The notes: generated from the sequence alone by a model not told the origin. Shown: positions 23,640-35,698, counted from the first letter of the stretch. The stretch: 64,000 nucleotides of DNA from Alligator mississippiensis (GCF_030867095.1 NC_081835.1:38795892-38859891); one strand, 5' to 3'. Made by a program: numbers and translations.

Positions 23640-25457
23640 AGTTTCTAGGGTCAGAAAGGACCTGAACAGATCACCAAGTCCAACCCCCTGCCCTGGGCAG
23701 GAATGAGTGCTGGTATCATAATACCCTAGCCAGATATCTATCCAACCTCCTCTTGAAGACCCCTGAGGTAGGGGAGAGCACCACCTCCCTTGGGAGCCCA
23801 TTCCAGAGCCTGGCAGCCCTAACTGTACAGTAATGCCTCCTGATATCGAGCCTGAACTTACTCTTAATCAGTTTGTGGCCATTATTCCTTGTTATCGCAG
23901 GTGGTGCCCGGGGGAACAGAGCCTCGCCTATTTTCCATTGGTCCCCCCCAGTGAGTTTATAGACAGCCACCAGATCCCCTCTCAGCCTTCTCTTGTGGCG
24001 GCTGAATAGATTCAGGCCCTTTAGTCTATCTTCGTAGGGCCTGGCCTGTCCATGCATGTGGCCCTCTTCTGGGCCCTCTCAGTGCTAGCCACATCCCTCT
24101 TGAAGTGCAGCACCCAAAACTGGATGCAGTACTCCAACTGCGGCCTGACCAGCGCTGCATTGAGGGAAAGGATCACCTCCCAGGACCTGCTTGTGATGCA
24201 TCTGTAGATGCATGACAAGGTGCGGCTAGCCTTATTGACTGCTTCCTCACATTGGCAGCTCATGTCTATCCTGGAGCCCACAATGACTCCAAGATCCCTC
24301 TCAGCCACTGTGTTAATGAGAAGGGTGTTCCCCAGCCTATAGGTACGTTGCAGGTTCCTTTTCCCTAAATGCAGCACCTTGCACTTGTCTGCATTGAATT
24401 CCAGTCTGTTCTCATCTGCCCACCTCTGTAGCCTGTCTAGATCTAGTTGGATTCTATCCCTCCCCTTCAGTGTGCTCACTTCTCCCCACATCTTTGTGTC
24501 AGTGAATTTGGAAAGCGTGCTTCCCACGCCCACCTCCAAGTCACTGATAAAGATGTTGAAATGCACAGGTCCGAGGACTAAGCCCTGGGGAACTCCACTG
24601 CCTACATCCCTCCAGGTTGAAAATGACCCATCCGCCTCCACTCTCTGGGTCAGACCATCCAGCCAATTTGCCACCCATCTGACCATGTAGGCATCAATGC
24701 CGCAGTCGCCTAGTTTTTTTACAAGCATGGGGTGAGAAACGGTGTCAAAGGCCTTCTTGAAGTCCAGGTAGATGACATCCACCACAACGCCCGCATCCAA
24801 GGACTTTGTGACCTGGTCGTAAAAGGAAACAAGGTTAGTTAGACAGGATCTGCCCGCAATGAACCCATGTTGGTTGTCCCTGAGCATTACTTCCCAAGCT
24901 GGGCCCCCACAGATGTGCCATTGATAATTTTCTCAAGGGTCTTCCCAAAGACCGAGGTGAGACTAACTGGCCTGTAGTTACCCAGGTCCTCCTTTCTCCC
25001 CTTCTTGTAAATGGGGACCACATTAGCCCTTTTCCAGTCCTCTGGGACCTGGCCAGAGCACCACATGCACTCATACAGCTGTGCCAGGGGCCCTGCTATG
25101 ACCTCCACCAATTCCCTCAGCACCCTCAGATGAAGAGCATCTGGACTTGCTCGCTTAAACATGTCCAGCACCTCCAAAAGTTCCCTAACTAGATCATCCC
25201 TGACTGTAGGCATGGCGTTGTGCCCCCTGAGCCTGTCTATAATCCTAGTGGATGAGTTGTCCCGGTCCCTGCTTGGAAATATGGAGGCAAAGAACTTGAT
25301 GAAGAGATCACCTTTTTCCTTCACTGCAATCACCAGATTGCCAAGCCTGTCTGGTAGGGGCCCCACGTTACCTGGTGCTTTCTTCTTACTCCCTATGTAT
25401 TTGAAAAAGGACTTTTTGTTATCCTTAATTCTGGTTGCCAGCCCTAGTTCCGATAAG
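23640..25457 (-). mobile_element. CR1 LINE, 5'-truncated, large part of ORF2
   Basis: Read on the minus strand from about 25457, the element opens with ATRIKDNKKSFFKYIGSKKK, then [57 protein letters not shown], a degenerate LSKFTDTKMWG in place of the FADD box, and [17 protein letters not shown] to the stop near 23716. Several frame breaks and the damaged FADD box show it is dead. The endonuclease domain is absent. Confidence 0.93.
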
Positions 25458-25467
25458 AACCAATAAT

Positions 25468-25809
25468 GAGAAGTTTAACAGGGTGTTCCTGTCGATTACT
25501 GCTTCAGACTCTCTCTTGATTTATGAAACTACAAGAATGCTTTGAAGATACTTAGCTAAAGGGTATAAAAAGAGGAACGAGACAGATAACAGAGCGCACT
25601 TCAGGAGTGAGAAATCTCTGTGACATGAACTGCTACTGTACCCAGCTTTCTTCTTGGTGACAGGATCCACACCTGGAGAAGCTGACAAGACAGACAGACC
25701 TTCTCTTTGCTTACATCAGTCACAAATTATCACTGTGTAGCTAAATACTGGACTTTGCTTTAGGCTCATTTAATCATGAATACTTGTAGTAAATAAAGCC
25801 TTTCTGTCA
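25468..25809 (+). mobile_element. Solo LTR-like fossil
   Basis: A 340-bp block has LTR architecture: a TATA-like GGGTATAAAAAG at 25559-25570 and a polyadenylation signal AATAAAG at about 25793, with TG and CA at plausible ends. No flanking duplication was confirmed and no internal region is attached. Family and age unknown. Confidence 0.4.
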
Positions 25810-25812
25810 GGA

Positions 25813-26180
25813 ATGCCATATGCCTCCAGAGGCTGGAGGGGCACGGCAAGCTCCCACAGGTGGCATCGGTGCTGTTGGTGCTGGGAGCATGGCAGCGGCA
25901 AGTTGCCCACAGGCAACTGCAGCACTGGTTTGGGGGGGGGGGGGGGAGGTGCTGAGTGCCAACCAGTGGTCAGTAACCACCCAGAGACACTGCTGGCAGC
26001 ATCAGTGATGGCCAGCAGTGATTGTGGACTGCTCACAGATGCTGCTGGCAGTGGGGGGGGGGGGGGGGTGAGCGGCGACCTCCCGTAGGTGCTGCCAACA
26101 CTGTCAGTGGTGCCTTTTTGCAGCGGGTGCACCGCCATGCTCAGGAGGTGCACATGCACCTCTTACACATCCCCTCAGAT
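25813..26180 (+). repeat. GC-rich VNTR-like dispersed repeat, copy 1, with poly(G) runs
   Basis: A block built of short CTGCTGGCAG / GGCGACC-type units ending in CCTTTTTGCAG, GGTGCACCGCCATGCTCAGG and AGGTGCACATGCACC. The same ordered block occurs at 44860-45160 in the same orientation. It contains two of three G15-G16 runs in this area (25932-25946 and 26053-26068). Confidence 0.6.
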
Positions 26181-26708
26181 TTGTGCCCACAGTGGGCATG
26201 GGGCTGCAACCTGGCTGGACTAGCATGAGCAGGAGCAGCCTTCACAGCTCAGTGGGCATGGGAGGGCAGATCAGGGTGGTGAAATTTGTTGCTGCTGCTG
26301 CCAGGACCCCCACAGCAGCTTCATCACCAAGAGTGCAAGAAGTAATGGATTGGGGGGGGGGGGGGGGAGAAGGGGCACTACTCTCACCTCCTCCCACCAC
26401 CAGCCACTTGCACATCAGGCTGCAGCTTTACCCTGCTGCCATTGTAGCAGAAAGCCCCCCTTTTCCTCTTGCCTGCAGTTGCTCTTCCCTCTTTGGATAT
26501 GTTTCTCTTCTACCTTTTCTTCCTTCCCCTTTCTTTCACTATAAGATAAGGAATTGTGTATTAAAGTTTGTATGTGTGTATTTTGTATCTCCCCTTGTAT
26601 TTTGGTATTTTTATGTATTTGTGTGCCATGGCATTACTCTTGTAGCTTATATTTTATACTCTTCACCTTTTAACTAAATGTGTTTAGTTTCAGAAGTAAA
26701 TTATACAT
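26181..26708. other. Intergenic sequence with a G16 run
   Basis: GC-rich on the left, including G16 at 26352-26367, then AT-rich. It may continue the repeat on its left. No coding similarity. Confidence 0.4.
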
Positions 26709-27510
26709 TGTAACAATGTTAACAAGGGCAGGAATCAAACTGCTGCTTCCTTGTATCAGGCGGGCCCCTGAAAGAGCAGTGAATCTGTGATTGAATGTGT
26801 AACACACTAGCAGGCTTCAGTAACAAGGGTCAATTAACACCTACGAAAACCTCAAATCAACCAATGAAAGAAATCAATAGGAGACAATGTAGCAACAGGG
26901 GATTCTCTAAACTTCACTGTTCAAGGGCTAGAAGCCCTGGTCTGAGTTAATCAATGCTGGGGACCAACTTTTGGGGCTGAATATCTCCAGATCGACCGCT
27001 CCCAGAGCCCTATTCATGACAGCGGTAAATTAATCAAAAGTCATCAACGGACTCCCAAACCTGCACGTAAATGTGGACAACCCCTGGGGCTGACAGATGC
27101 CATCCAGTAGCCACCAACAGGGAAGTCCCACGAGGGTCAAAGACCCCTGGATTGGGTAAACCTGAAAACTGGGGAGTCACCAAAGTCTGCCAGGGACAGA
27201 TAAAAAGCAGTGAAAAGTGACCCTCAGGGGCGCCCTCTTGATCTCCAACTTGACCAGCACCCAACCTGTCCAGCCAGAAAGACCAGCCGGCGACCCCCTT
27301 CTGGAGGATAACACCAAGCTGAAAGAAGCCTTGACTGGCCATCGACGGCAGGCTCCAGCACCTGGTGGATAGGTATATCCGACTCTTGTAACTTGCTACT
27401 GTGTGTGTGCATGTGTGTGTGTGGGGACCAGCCCCAAGGTTTCTGATTTGACTTCATTACAGTGTTTCAATCCACCTAATAAACCAGAATTTTAAGGATC
27501 CTGAGTTGCA
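26709..27510 (+). mobile_element. Solo LTR fossil, about 800 bp
   Basis: It starts TGTAAC and ends GTTGCA, short inverted ends of LTR type. A TATA-like GATAAAAAG lies about 500 bp in, and AATAAA near the 3' end at about 27479. Flanks share only a few bases, so the duplication is unclear. It looks like an endogenous retrovirus LTR without internal sequence. Confidence 0.5.
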
Positions 27511-27899
27511 CATTTGTAGCCAACACCATAGCCTGGCTGTCACTGCCACTCACTTCAGGCTGCATGCCAACCCACCTCCCCCTGGGGTACAGCTGCAGCC
27601 TGAGGGGAGCAGTGGTGGCGGTGATGGCCAGGTCATGCTGGTGGGGTATGTGGTGGGCCAGTAGGGGGCACTCCTGCGTTGAACCACCCACCTCACTGCG
27701 CCCAGCCACCTTCCAGGCTCCAAGTGCCTCCCTGGGGGTGCCTCACGTCTGGCCGACCCCCTTCCTGGAGCACACCCACTAGTCTGGGGGTTCCACTGCC
27801 ACCACCCAGGGCTGGGCTTGATTCTGGCTCTGTGCACCCTGGGAAACACAGGCCTAGTAGCCCACGAGGGTACTTGATTCACTTCAAGAACTTGGGATG

Positions 27900-28609
27900 C
27901 TTCCCTCAGCCAGAAGCACAAGTAGCAGTCTCCCTTAGTCAGCCGAACCAAGGGGATCCCCAGGCTTAATCTAGACCCACTCCTAATAAGTCCCCCACAC
28001 TAGGTACAAAGGAGAACTTTATTGGTTTAAAAGGGTAGGCTTAGAATAGGGTACAGGGTAGAGCAATATCAGAGAAATTCCATTGAGCAAACTCCCCTGG
28101 CTGGGTAGCCTTTGATCATGCATCCGAGTTACTGCAAGCTATATATCTCATTAGATCTCAGGTAGCTTACTCACAAATATCATCCAGAGGCAGGTAGAGA
28201 TTCCCTCTGGAGGCAGGCAGTTCCTTGATCATGAGTTTTGAGTGAGAGAGCAAGTTTCAGATGATTCAGCTCTTCTCCCTCTCTGAGTCTTCCTCATGGC
28301 TGCTGCCCCCTCCTCCTAGGCAGTCCTTAACTTATATAGCCCTTGTGACCTCATTTACCTGGTCCAATGGAGGCCAGCACCTGTTGGCTGTCAGCCAACC
28401 AATTTGAAAAACATCACTAGTTGCTGGGCAGACTGGCAGTTCCTAGCTCCCCAGGGAGCAAGCCCCTCGCCCAGGTATGTGATACCAGTCACGTAGGCAC
28501 AGGGAGCAGGTTTCCCCCCTCCCTTAGGAATGTATCCAGCTCAGGTTACCTAAAGAGACAGGGTAAGGCGTGTATCCTCTGCTGGGCCCATCCTAACCAA
28601 ATTGTCACA
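27900..28609 (-). mobile_element. LTR fossil, minus strand, start TGTGACAATTTGG
   Basis: On the minus strand the block begins TGTGACAATTTGG at 28609, has a TATA-like GGGCTATATAAG at about 28338 and a polyadenylation signal CCAATAAAG at about 28027. The start and the segment around the TATA box resemble the LTR piece at 58196-58481, so both belong to one family. The 3' boundary is approximate. Confidence 0.55.
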
Positions 28610-29885
28610 GAGCAGAGTTTTTGGGGAGAAACAGAGGTGGCCTTCTGCCACAGGGTACAGCTGTGGCCTGGTGTGCAAGTGGCTGGCAGTGGGAAGAGGC
28701 GAGGGCAGAGTTGTGCCAGCCATCCCTTACTCCTCACCAGGGATCCAGATTTTCCATTTCCAATGGAAAAAACCACGGCTTTTCCTTTTCAACTGAGGGG
28801 GAAACAAATGCAGATTTTTTGTTTTAATGGAGAAGCACATGGAATTTCCACTTTTGTAAAGAGCTGTCTGCGGGGATAGCAGAGTTCCAGCCTGCATGGA
28901 GTTGGGGGAAGCAGGAGAAGGGCAGTCAGGCAGGGGGCACCATGTGCATATGCACTCACACATGCACATGGCTGCCAGGAGATGGAGAGCAGCTCCCATG
29001 GGTAAGCCTGGCAGGGGGGATGGGGGATTGAGGCTCTCATAGGTAGGGAGGGATATAGGCAGGGCTGGGGTTGATTCCCAGATGGGGTGGTGCATGGAAC
29101 TTGAGGCCTGAGGCCAGAATATGCTGCCACAGGGCTCTGTCAGGAAGCGGGATGAAGTGCAGGCAGGAGGGGGTGGGACTGGCTCCCCACTGCTGTGTGC
29201 ACTCCTGGAAGGAGCAGGGGGAGCACATACCCCCAAATTTGTGTGTGGGATGGGGGCAGGGGCAGGCTGCCTACTTGTGGGCTCAGGCTCCCTGCCCTCC
29301 CCCCCTACCCCGGGACTTCCACAGCCCAATGGGTGGAACCTGTCACAACAGGGAAGCTCCTTGCCTTTGCAAGCCCCATGCTGCCTTGGCAAAGCACTCC
29401 CTGCCTGCCTGGCAGCAGCAGAGGTGGCAGCACAGAGTTGTGCCCCCACTGCTACCTGGTGGGCAGAAGGTGCCTCAACAAGGCAGCACAGAGCTCCCAG
29501 AAGTGGCAATGAGCTTCCTTGCTTAGCCCCACTCTACCTTAGATTTCATAGATGTTAGGGCTGGAAGGGACCTTGCAAAATCATTGGGTCCAGCCCCCCC
29601 AGATCATCAGATACAGCCCAAAGGGCAGGCAGTCAGCAGGGGTCAAACGATCCCAGCAAGATAGGTATCCAAGTGCTTGTTAAAGGAATCCAGTGTAGGT
29701 TCCTGCACCACCTTTGTGGGAAGTCTGTTCCAGGCCCTGGGGATTCAGACAATAAAGAAGTTTTCCTTATGTCCAGCCTAAAACGGTCTTCCAAGATTTT
29801 GTGACTGTTGGACCTAGTCTTCCCATGGGGTGCCCTGGTGAACAGATGTTCCCGGTGCAAACCCCTTATATACTTATATACTTAT

Positions 29886-32600
29886 AGATTCATAGATTCA
29901 TAGATGTTAGGGTCGGAAGGGACCTCAATAGATCATCAAGTCCGACCCCCTGCATAAGCAGAAAAGAGTGCTGGGTCTAGATGACCCCAGCTAGATACTC
30001 ATCTAACCTCCTCTTGAAGACCCCCAGGGTAGGGGAGAGCACCACCTCCCTTGGGAGCCCGTTCCAGACCTTGGCCACTTGAACTGTGAAGAAGTTCTTC
30101 CTAATGTCCGATGTAAAACTGCTCTCTGCTAGCTTGTGGCCATTATTTCTTGTAACCCCCGGGGGCGCCTTGGTGAATAAATACTCACCAATTCCCTTCT
30201 GTGCCCCCGTGATGAACTTATAGGCAGCCACAAGGTCACCTCTCAACCTTCTCTTGCGGAGGCTGAAAAGGTCCAGGTTCTCTAGTCTCTCCTCATAGGG
30301 CTTGGTCTGCAGGCCCTTACCCATACGAGTGGCCCTTCTCTGGACCCTCTCCAGGTTATCTGCATCCCTCTTGAATTGCGGCGCCCAGAATTGCACGCAG
30401 TACTCCAACTGTGGTCTGACCGGCGCCCGATAGAGGGGAAGTATCACCTCCTTGGACCTATTCGTCATGCATCTGCTGATGCACGATAAAGTGCCATTGG
30501 CTTTTTTGATGGCTTTGTCACACTGCCGACTCATGTTCATCTTGGAGTCCACTAGGACTCCAAGATCCCTTGCCACCTCTGTGCCACCCAGCAGGTCATT
30601 CCCTAGGCTGTAGGTGTGCTGGACATTTTTCCTCCCTAGGTGCAGCACTTTGGATTTCTCCTTGTTGAACTGCATCCTGTTGTTTTCTGCCCACTTGTCC
30701 AACCTATCCAGGTCTGCCTGCAGCTGTTCCCTGCCCTCCGGCGTGTCCACATCTCCCCATAGCTTTGTGTCATCTGCAAACTTGGACAGAGTACATTTCA
30801 CTCCCTCGTCCAAGTCACTGATGAAGACATTAAAGAGTATTGGTCCAAGGACCGAGCCCTGCGGGACCCCACTGCCCACACCCTTCCAGGTCGAAACCGA
30901 CCCATCCACCACGACTCTCTGGGTGCGACCCTCCAGCCAATTCGCCACCCACCCGACTGTGTAGCCATCCACGTCACAGCCTCTTAACTTGTTCACCAGT
31001 ATGGGGTGGGATAAGGTATCGAAGGCCTTCCTGAAGTCTAAGTATACGACATCCACCCCTCCTCCTGTGTCCAGACGTTTCGTAACCTGGTCATAAAAAG
31101 AAACTAGATTGGTCAGGCACGATCTGCCTGCCACAAACCTGTGCTGGTTTCCCCTCAGCATAATTTGCCCTGCCGGGCTCTCACAAATGTGAGCCTTGAT
31201 AATTTTTTCAAAGACTTTGCCAAGGATGGAGGTGAGACTGATTGGCCTATAGTTGCCCGGGTCCTCCTTCCTCCCCTTTTTGAAAATGGGGACCACGTTG
31301 GCCCTTTTCCAGTCCTCCGGGATTTGGCCCGTGCGCCACAAGCATTCAAATATTCCCGCCAGTGGCTCTGCAATGATGTTGGCCAGTGCCTTCAGCACCC
31401 TCGGATGGAGCCCATCCGGGCCTGCCGACTTAAAGGCATCCAGTTCTTCCAAGTGACTCTGCACCATCTCAGGATCTACGCATGGAAGTCTGGCGCCTTG
31501 CTGCTGTCTCTCTACAACCCCAGTAAGAGACTTGTCGTGCCCCTCACTTAGGAACACTGAGGCAAAGAACTCGTTGAGGAGTTCAGCCTTGTCCCCCCTA
31601 TCTGTCACCAATTGTTTCTGCCCATTTAGTAGGGGTCCTATTCCTCCCTGGGCCTTCCTTTTACTCCCTATATATCTAAAAAACAATTTCTTGTTGTCTT
31701 TTACTTGGGTTGCCATCCTCAGCTCCATGGTAGCTTTGGCCCGTCTAACTGTCTCCCTACAAGCACGAGCAGAGGAGGTATATTCATCTTTGGTGATCTC
31801 TCCCTGTTTCCACTTTTTATGTGCTCCCCTTTTGTCCCTTAGGCTGCCCTGGATTTCTCTGGTCAGCCAGGGAAGCCTCCAGGCCCCTTTCCCTCTTTTG
31901 CCTCGCTTGGGGATCGTCTTGCTTTGTGCCCGAAGGATCGTTTCCTTAAGGCACAGCCACCCTTCTTGGGCTTCCATTTCTTCAAATCTCCTACTCTGCA
32001 GTGCGTCCTTGACTAATCGCCTGAGTTCATTGAGATCAGCTTTCCTAAAGTCTAGCACTTTCACCCTACTAGTTACCTTACCCACTCGACATCTTACGGT
32101 GAATTTTATTATTAGGTGATCACTGTCCCCCAGATGGCTACCGATCTGGAGGTCCGCTACCATGTCATCTCCCATTGCCAATACCAGATCCAGTATGGCA
32201 TTCCCCCTAGTGGGACCATGTACCTCCTGTGTCAGGTGGAGGTCCTGTACACAGGTTAGAAACCTGCGTGAGTGGTGGGACTTTGCTGTCTGTGACTCCC
32301 AGCAGATGTCTGGGTAGTTTAGGTCCCCCATGACTACCGCCTCTTTAGCTTTTATGGTCTCCGAGAGTTGCCTCAGGAGCCCCGTATCTATTTCTTCCCC
32401 TTGATGTGGGGGTCTGTAGCAGACCCCTACCATCAAATCCCTTTCTCCTTGCCCCCCATGTAGCCTAACCCACAATCCTTCTACTTCCTCATCCTTGGAT
32501 TCTGTCTTGATGAGGGTCGATGTATATTGCTCACTGACATAGAGCGCAACCCCTCCCCCTTTCTTCCCCACCCTGTCCTTTCTATCCTTTCTTATAGGCT
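29886..32600 (-). mobile_element. Young CR1 LINE nested in the older CR1
   Basis: A 2.7-kb, 5'-truncated CR1 with 3' tandem repeat TAGATTCATAGATTCATAG at about 29884-29903. A short CTTATA occurs at both junctions with the older CR1, consistent with a small target duplication. It is nearly identical by eye to the copy at 41830-44860. Confidence 0.93.
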
Positions 32601-32613
32601 GCCACCAAGTCAT
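29977..32613 (-). CDS. CR1 ORF2 (endonuclease C-terminal half plus reverse transcriptase), uninterrupted 878 codons
   Basis: One open frame encodes the later part of an AP-type endonuclease ([41 protein letters not shown] with the catalytic SDH) followed by the full reverse transcriptase: [68 protein letters not shown] (FADD catalytic Asps), and the C-terminal thumb to DEYLAGVI. It lacks about the first 70 residues of the endonuclease, including the N-R-S and ETWWD motifs kept in the copy at 44423-44734. The first few codons of the frame run into flanking sequence. As the 5' end is missing the element could not mobilise itself, but an uninterrupted frame of this length marks a recent insertion. 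Confidence 0.9.
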   Translation of the reverse strand: MTWWQPIRKDRKDRVGKKGGGVALYVSEQYTSTLIKTESKDEEVEGLWVRLHGGQGERDLMVGVCYRPPHQGEEIDTGLLRQLSETIKAKEAVVMGDLNYPDICWESQTAKSHHSRRFLTCVQDLHLTQEVHGPTRGNAILDLVLAMGDDMVADLQIGSHLGDSDHLIIKFTVRCRVGKVTSRVKVLDFRKADLNELRRLVKDALQSRRFEEMEAQEGWLCLKETILRAQSKTIPKRGKRGKGAWRLPWLTREIQGSLRDKRGAHKKWKQGEITKDEYTSSARACRETVRRAKATMELRMATQVKDNKKLFFRYIGSKRKAQGGIGPLLNGQKQLVTDRGDKAELLNEFFASVFLSEGHDKSLTGVVERQQQGARLPCVDPEMVQSHLEELDAFKSAGPDGLHPRVLKALANIIAEPLAGIFECLWRTGQIPEDWKRANVVPIFKKGRKEDPGNYRPISLTSILGKVFEKIIKAHICESPAGQIMLRGNQHRFVAGRSCLTNLVSFYDQVTKRLDTGGGVDVVYLDFRKAFDTLSHPILVNKLRGCDVDGYTVGWVANWLEGRTQRVVVDGSVSTWKGVGSGVPQGSVLGPILFNVFISDLDEGVKCTLSKFADDTKLWGDVDTPEGREQLQADLDRLDKWAENNRMQFNKEKSKVLHLGRKNVQHTYSLGNDLLGGTEVARDLGVLVDSKMNMSRQCDKAIKKANGTLSCISRCMTNRSKEVILPLYRAPVRPQLEYCVQFWAPQFKRDADNLERVQRRATRMGKGLQTKPYEERLENLDLFSLRKRRLRGDLVAAYKFITGAQKGIGEYLFTKAPPGVTRNNGHKLAESSFTSDIRKNFFTVQVAKVWNGLPREVVLSPTLGVFKRRLDEYLAGVI

Positions 32614-34146
32614 CCCTGAGCCTATGCTTTTTCAGGCTGAAGAGTCCCATGTCTTTCAGCCTCTCCTCATAAGGCCTGCTCTCTTGTCCTTTAATCATTC
32701 ACATGGCTCTCCTTTGGACTCTCTCAAGCTTCTCCACATCCTTTCTGAATTGTGAAGCCCAGAACTGGACACAGTATTCCAGCTGTGGTCTTGCCAAGGC
32801 TGAGTAAAGTGGGAGGATGACTTCCCGGGTCTTGTTTGAGATGCATTGGAAGATGCAGGCCAGAGTTTTGTTTGCTTTGCTGGTTGCGGCATTGCATTGG
32901 TGGCTCATGTTCATCTTGTGGTCAATCATGACCCCCAAGTCTCTTTCAGATGTGGTGCTAGCTAGCATAGCACTGCTGAGTCTAGAAGTGTGGTGTGGGT
33001 TCATTCTCCCAAGGTGGAGTAACTTGCATTTCTCGGTGTTGAATACCAACAGTTTTTAATTCGGCCACCTTGTAAGCCCATTGAGGTCAGCCTGGATTGC
33101 CAGCCTATCTTCTAGGATGACCGCACTTCCCCATAGTTTGGTGTCATTAGCAAACTTAGCCAGTCCGCTTATAACACCCAAGTCCAAATCGTTTATAAAC
33201 ACACTGAAGACTACAGGTCTGAGAATGGAGCCCTGGGGGATGTCACTGGGAGTGTGCCAAGCTGATTCGTTTCCATCAACTATCACTATCTGGGTCTGTC
33301 CACACAGCCAGTTCCCCAGCCTTCGGATCATGAAATTGTCTAGACCTCAATTCCCCAATTTTTCCATGAGGTCACCATGGAGGACAAGTTAAAGGCTTTC
33401 TTGAAGTCTAAAAATATGATATCCACCTCTTTTCCTTTGTCCAAATGATGCATCACCTGGTCATAGAAGGAAATCAGGTTGGTCAGACAAGATCTACCTG
33501 CCATGAAGCTGTGTTGACTGTCTCTCAGAATATTACCTTCTGTTATGATGTTGGTAATGGTTTCTTTGATGATTTTTTCCAAGGATTGAGGTCAAGCTAA
33601 TTGGCCTGTAGTTCCCTGAATCTTCCCTTCTTCTTTTCTTGAAGATGAGCACCACATTGGCCCTCTTCCAATCATCAGGCACCTTGCCCAAGTGCCACGA
33701 GTTCTTGAATATCCTCACCATAGGCCGTGTTATACCTTCTTGCTCCAGGTTTCACCCACTGGGCCACAGAAGTCCTGGAGGAAGGGCAGCAAGACAGGGA
33801 GCCCAAGCCTGCAGCAGGCAGCCCACACCTGCCCTCACCCTGGTGTGCTCCAATATGGCCATGTCACCTGTCAGGGAGGGGGCTCCTTTAGAAGGGCTGT
33901 GGGTGGGGAGTGAGGAGCACCAGCAGGGCTTGGAGGGCTGTGGCTTGGGAGTGAGGTGCCTTGACATGTGTCCAGGTGAGTTTAGGGGGCAGGGGGGGCT
34001 CTGATTTTTTCATGATAAAAAACCAAAATCAAATACCAAAATGTATAGGTACTTAGAATTAATTGTAGTATAGTGATTGAGGCACTGGTAGGTTTCCAAA
34101 TTGCTTTAAAATGTAAATATATCAATTAAACAGTGTTCAATGGATA

Positions 34147-34168
34147 CATCTATCTATCTATCTATCTA
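34147..34168 (+). repeat. Short (ATCT)n microsatellite
   Basis: About five copies of ATCT. Small but likely variable in length. Confidence 0.8.
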
Positions 34169-34579
34169 GGCATTTCATTTTAATTGCAAATTTTGCAGTT
34201 TTTAATCAGAGAATTTGCAATTTTTAAACAAAGAAAACCAGGATCCCTGCCCCTTATGCTGCTGGTGGAGTGGCTGGCATGGGGCTTCCAGTGGTGGCAG
34301 CAGCAACAGGTTTTACTGCCCTGCTCCACCCTCCCACACTGGGTCCTGCCCACTGGGATGCAGAGGTGGCTCCTGCTAATGCCAGTCCAGCCAGGCTGCA
34401 GTCCTGTACATGCTGTGGGCACCCAAATCTGGAGGAGTATGCGCCTCCCCCAGGCTTCCCTGACACATTGCCTGTGCACTCACCCGCCCTCCCCAGTTCT
34501 AAAGCATCATCTATGTCCTCCACCCCATAGACTTACCTGTGGGGAGCTGCCACGTGCATGTGTGCACGTGCACATGCAC

Positions 34580-34915
34580 ATAGTGCCCCTTGCCTGATGG
34601 CCTCCCCCCAGCCCCAGGCAGCCCCTTGTAGGCTCTAACTCTGCTAGTCTGCAAGGGAAAACCAATGGTTTCCCACATTTTTCTCCTTTAAAGGAGAAAA
34701 TCCATCACTTTCTCCCTTAAAGGAGAAAAGCTGTTTGAAAACCCAGATCCCCATTTACTAGTATGCACAGTGTTAACATATGGTGAAGCAAAAGCAGCAA
34801 CTATTTTTTTGTAAATGTATGCAAAACATGATCCATTTTTTAAGTTTGTTCGCAACCCTTTCATATGCTCTTGCAACCCACTTTTGGATTGTGACCTATG
34901 GGTTGAGAAATGCTG
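34580..34915 (-). mobile_element. hAT MITE fragment, family of 38323-38673
   Basis: The right end GGGTTGAGAAATGCTG is the reverse complement of a CAGCATTTCTCAACCC terminus. The interior (TCCTTTAAAGGAGAAAA, CACTTTTGGATTGTGACC) matches the element at 38323-38673 in reverse. Its other end was not located. Confidence 0.6.
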
Positions 34916-34926
34916 CACGAGTTTAG

Positions 34927-35460
34927 CATTTATCAACCCATGGGTCATGACCCAAAAGTAGGACACAACAGTATTTCAAAGGGTCATGAGCTGTGACAGG
35001 GCAAAAGGGTGGCAGGAAGGCACCTGTCCCTTCCAGCAGGGGACAGCTGTGTGGCTGGACTGGCAGCACTGGGTCTATGCTTGTGGAGCAGGAGCAGCCG
35101 GGAGATACTGTTTGGGGGATGGGAGGGGCCATGACCAGGCTGCCTGGCATGACAGTCCCAGCCCAGTTAAGGGGAGGCACCACAGGCCTCTCTTCCTCCT
35201 TCCCCCCGCTGGTGCCAGTGCTGAACTTGCTCCCTTGCCACCATGAGCTGGAGTTGCTGCAGCCACCACACTCCTGCCTGAGTGGGACAGGGGGAGCTGG
35301 GGGCCCCTCTGGCAGGGCTGGAGTAGGGCAGGGGCCTGCAGGTCGGGAGTGAGGGACAGCAGCATGGCCTGGGTGAGCATCTGCAGGGCCAGGGAGACAT
35401 GTCAGGACAGGCAGGATCTTTGCAAATGGGTTCTGGTAGGAAAAAGGTTGAGGACCACTG
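34927..35460 (+). mobile_element. hAT MITE, about 530 bp
   Basis: It begins CATTTATCAACCCATGGGTC and ends AAAAAGGTTGAGGACCACTG, an inverted repeat of the same type as 38323-38673. The GC-rich interior encodes nothing recognisable. The right flank is shared with the next element. Confidence 0.6.
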
Positions 35461-35468
35461 GACTAGAT

Positions 35469-35690
35469 TAAGGGTTGTCAACCAGGGTATGTGTACCCCT
35501 GGGGGTACTTTGAAAGGTCCCAGGGGTACGCGGGGGTGGGCAGGGCAAGAGCAGGGCTGTATAAACGGTGCGTCACTCAACCCCTCCCCCCCCCCGTCCG
35601 GCTGTTCGCCACCCCCTCCCCCCCAGGGCACACTTATTAAAAAGGGGGCTGCTGGGGGTACACTCATTTTAAAAAAGTTGAAAACCCCTA
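35469..35690. mobile_element. Short hAT MITE, 222 bp, with 7/8 TSD
   Basis: It starts TAAGGGTTGTCAACCAGGG and ends AAAAGTTGAAAACCCCTA; the sub-terminal GTGTACCCC is repeated inverted near the right end. It is flanked by GACTAGAT (35461-35468) and CACTAGAT (35691-35698), an 8-bp duplication with one mismatch. Confidence 0.7.
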
Positions 35691-35698
35691 CACTAGAT

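Larger units (their letters stand above)
29546..33740 (-). mobile_element. Older CR1 LINE, interrupted by a younger CR1
   Basis: The 3' part is at 29546-29880 and the rest at about 32600-33740. The 5' part reads [55 protein letters not shown] (FAND instead of FADD) and LVVFNTEKCKLLHLG, then [14 protein letters not shown] at the junction. The 3' part continues with YIRGLHREHLFTRAP. The two halves join exactly across a Tyr-Lys-Tyr codon run. Frame breaks and the altered FADD box show an old, inactive copy truncated at its 5' end. Confidence 0.88.
28738..34249. mobile_element. Candidate DNA transposon split by nested CR1s
   Basis: The left terminus CAGGGATCCAGATTTTCC and the reverse complement of the right terminus CAGGGATCCTGGTTTTC match, with GC-rich interior on both sides. 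Without the CR1 insertions the element would be about 1.3 kb. The 8-bp flanks CTCCTCAC and CCCCTTAT agree at only 5 of 8 positions, so the pairing is plausible but not proven. Confidence 0.4.

Noticed and set aside
30614-32119. Plus-strand frames across the young CR1
   Set aside because: Antisense shadows of CR1 ORF2.
34919-35468. Target duplication for the hAT MITE at 34927-35460
   Set aside because: GAGTTTAG and GACTAGAT agree at too few positions; the right flank is better explained as the duplication of the next element.
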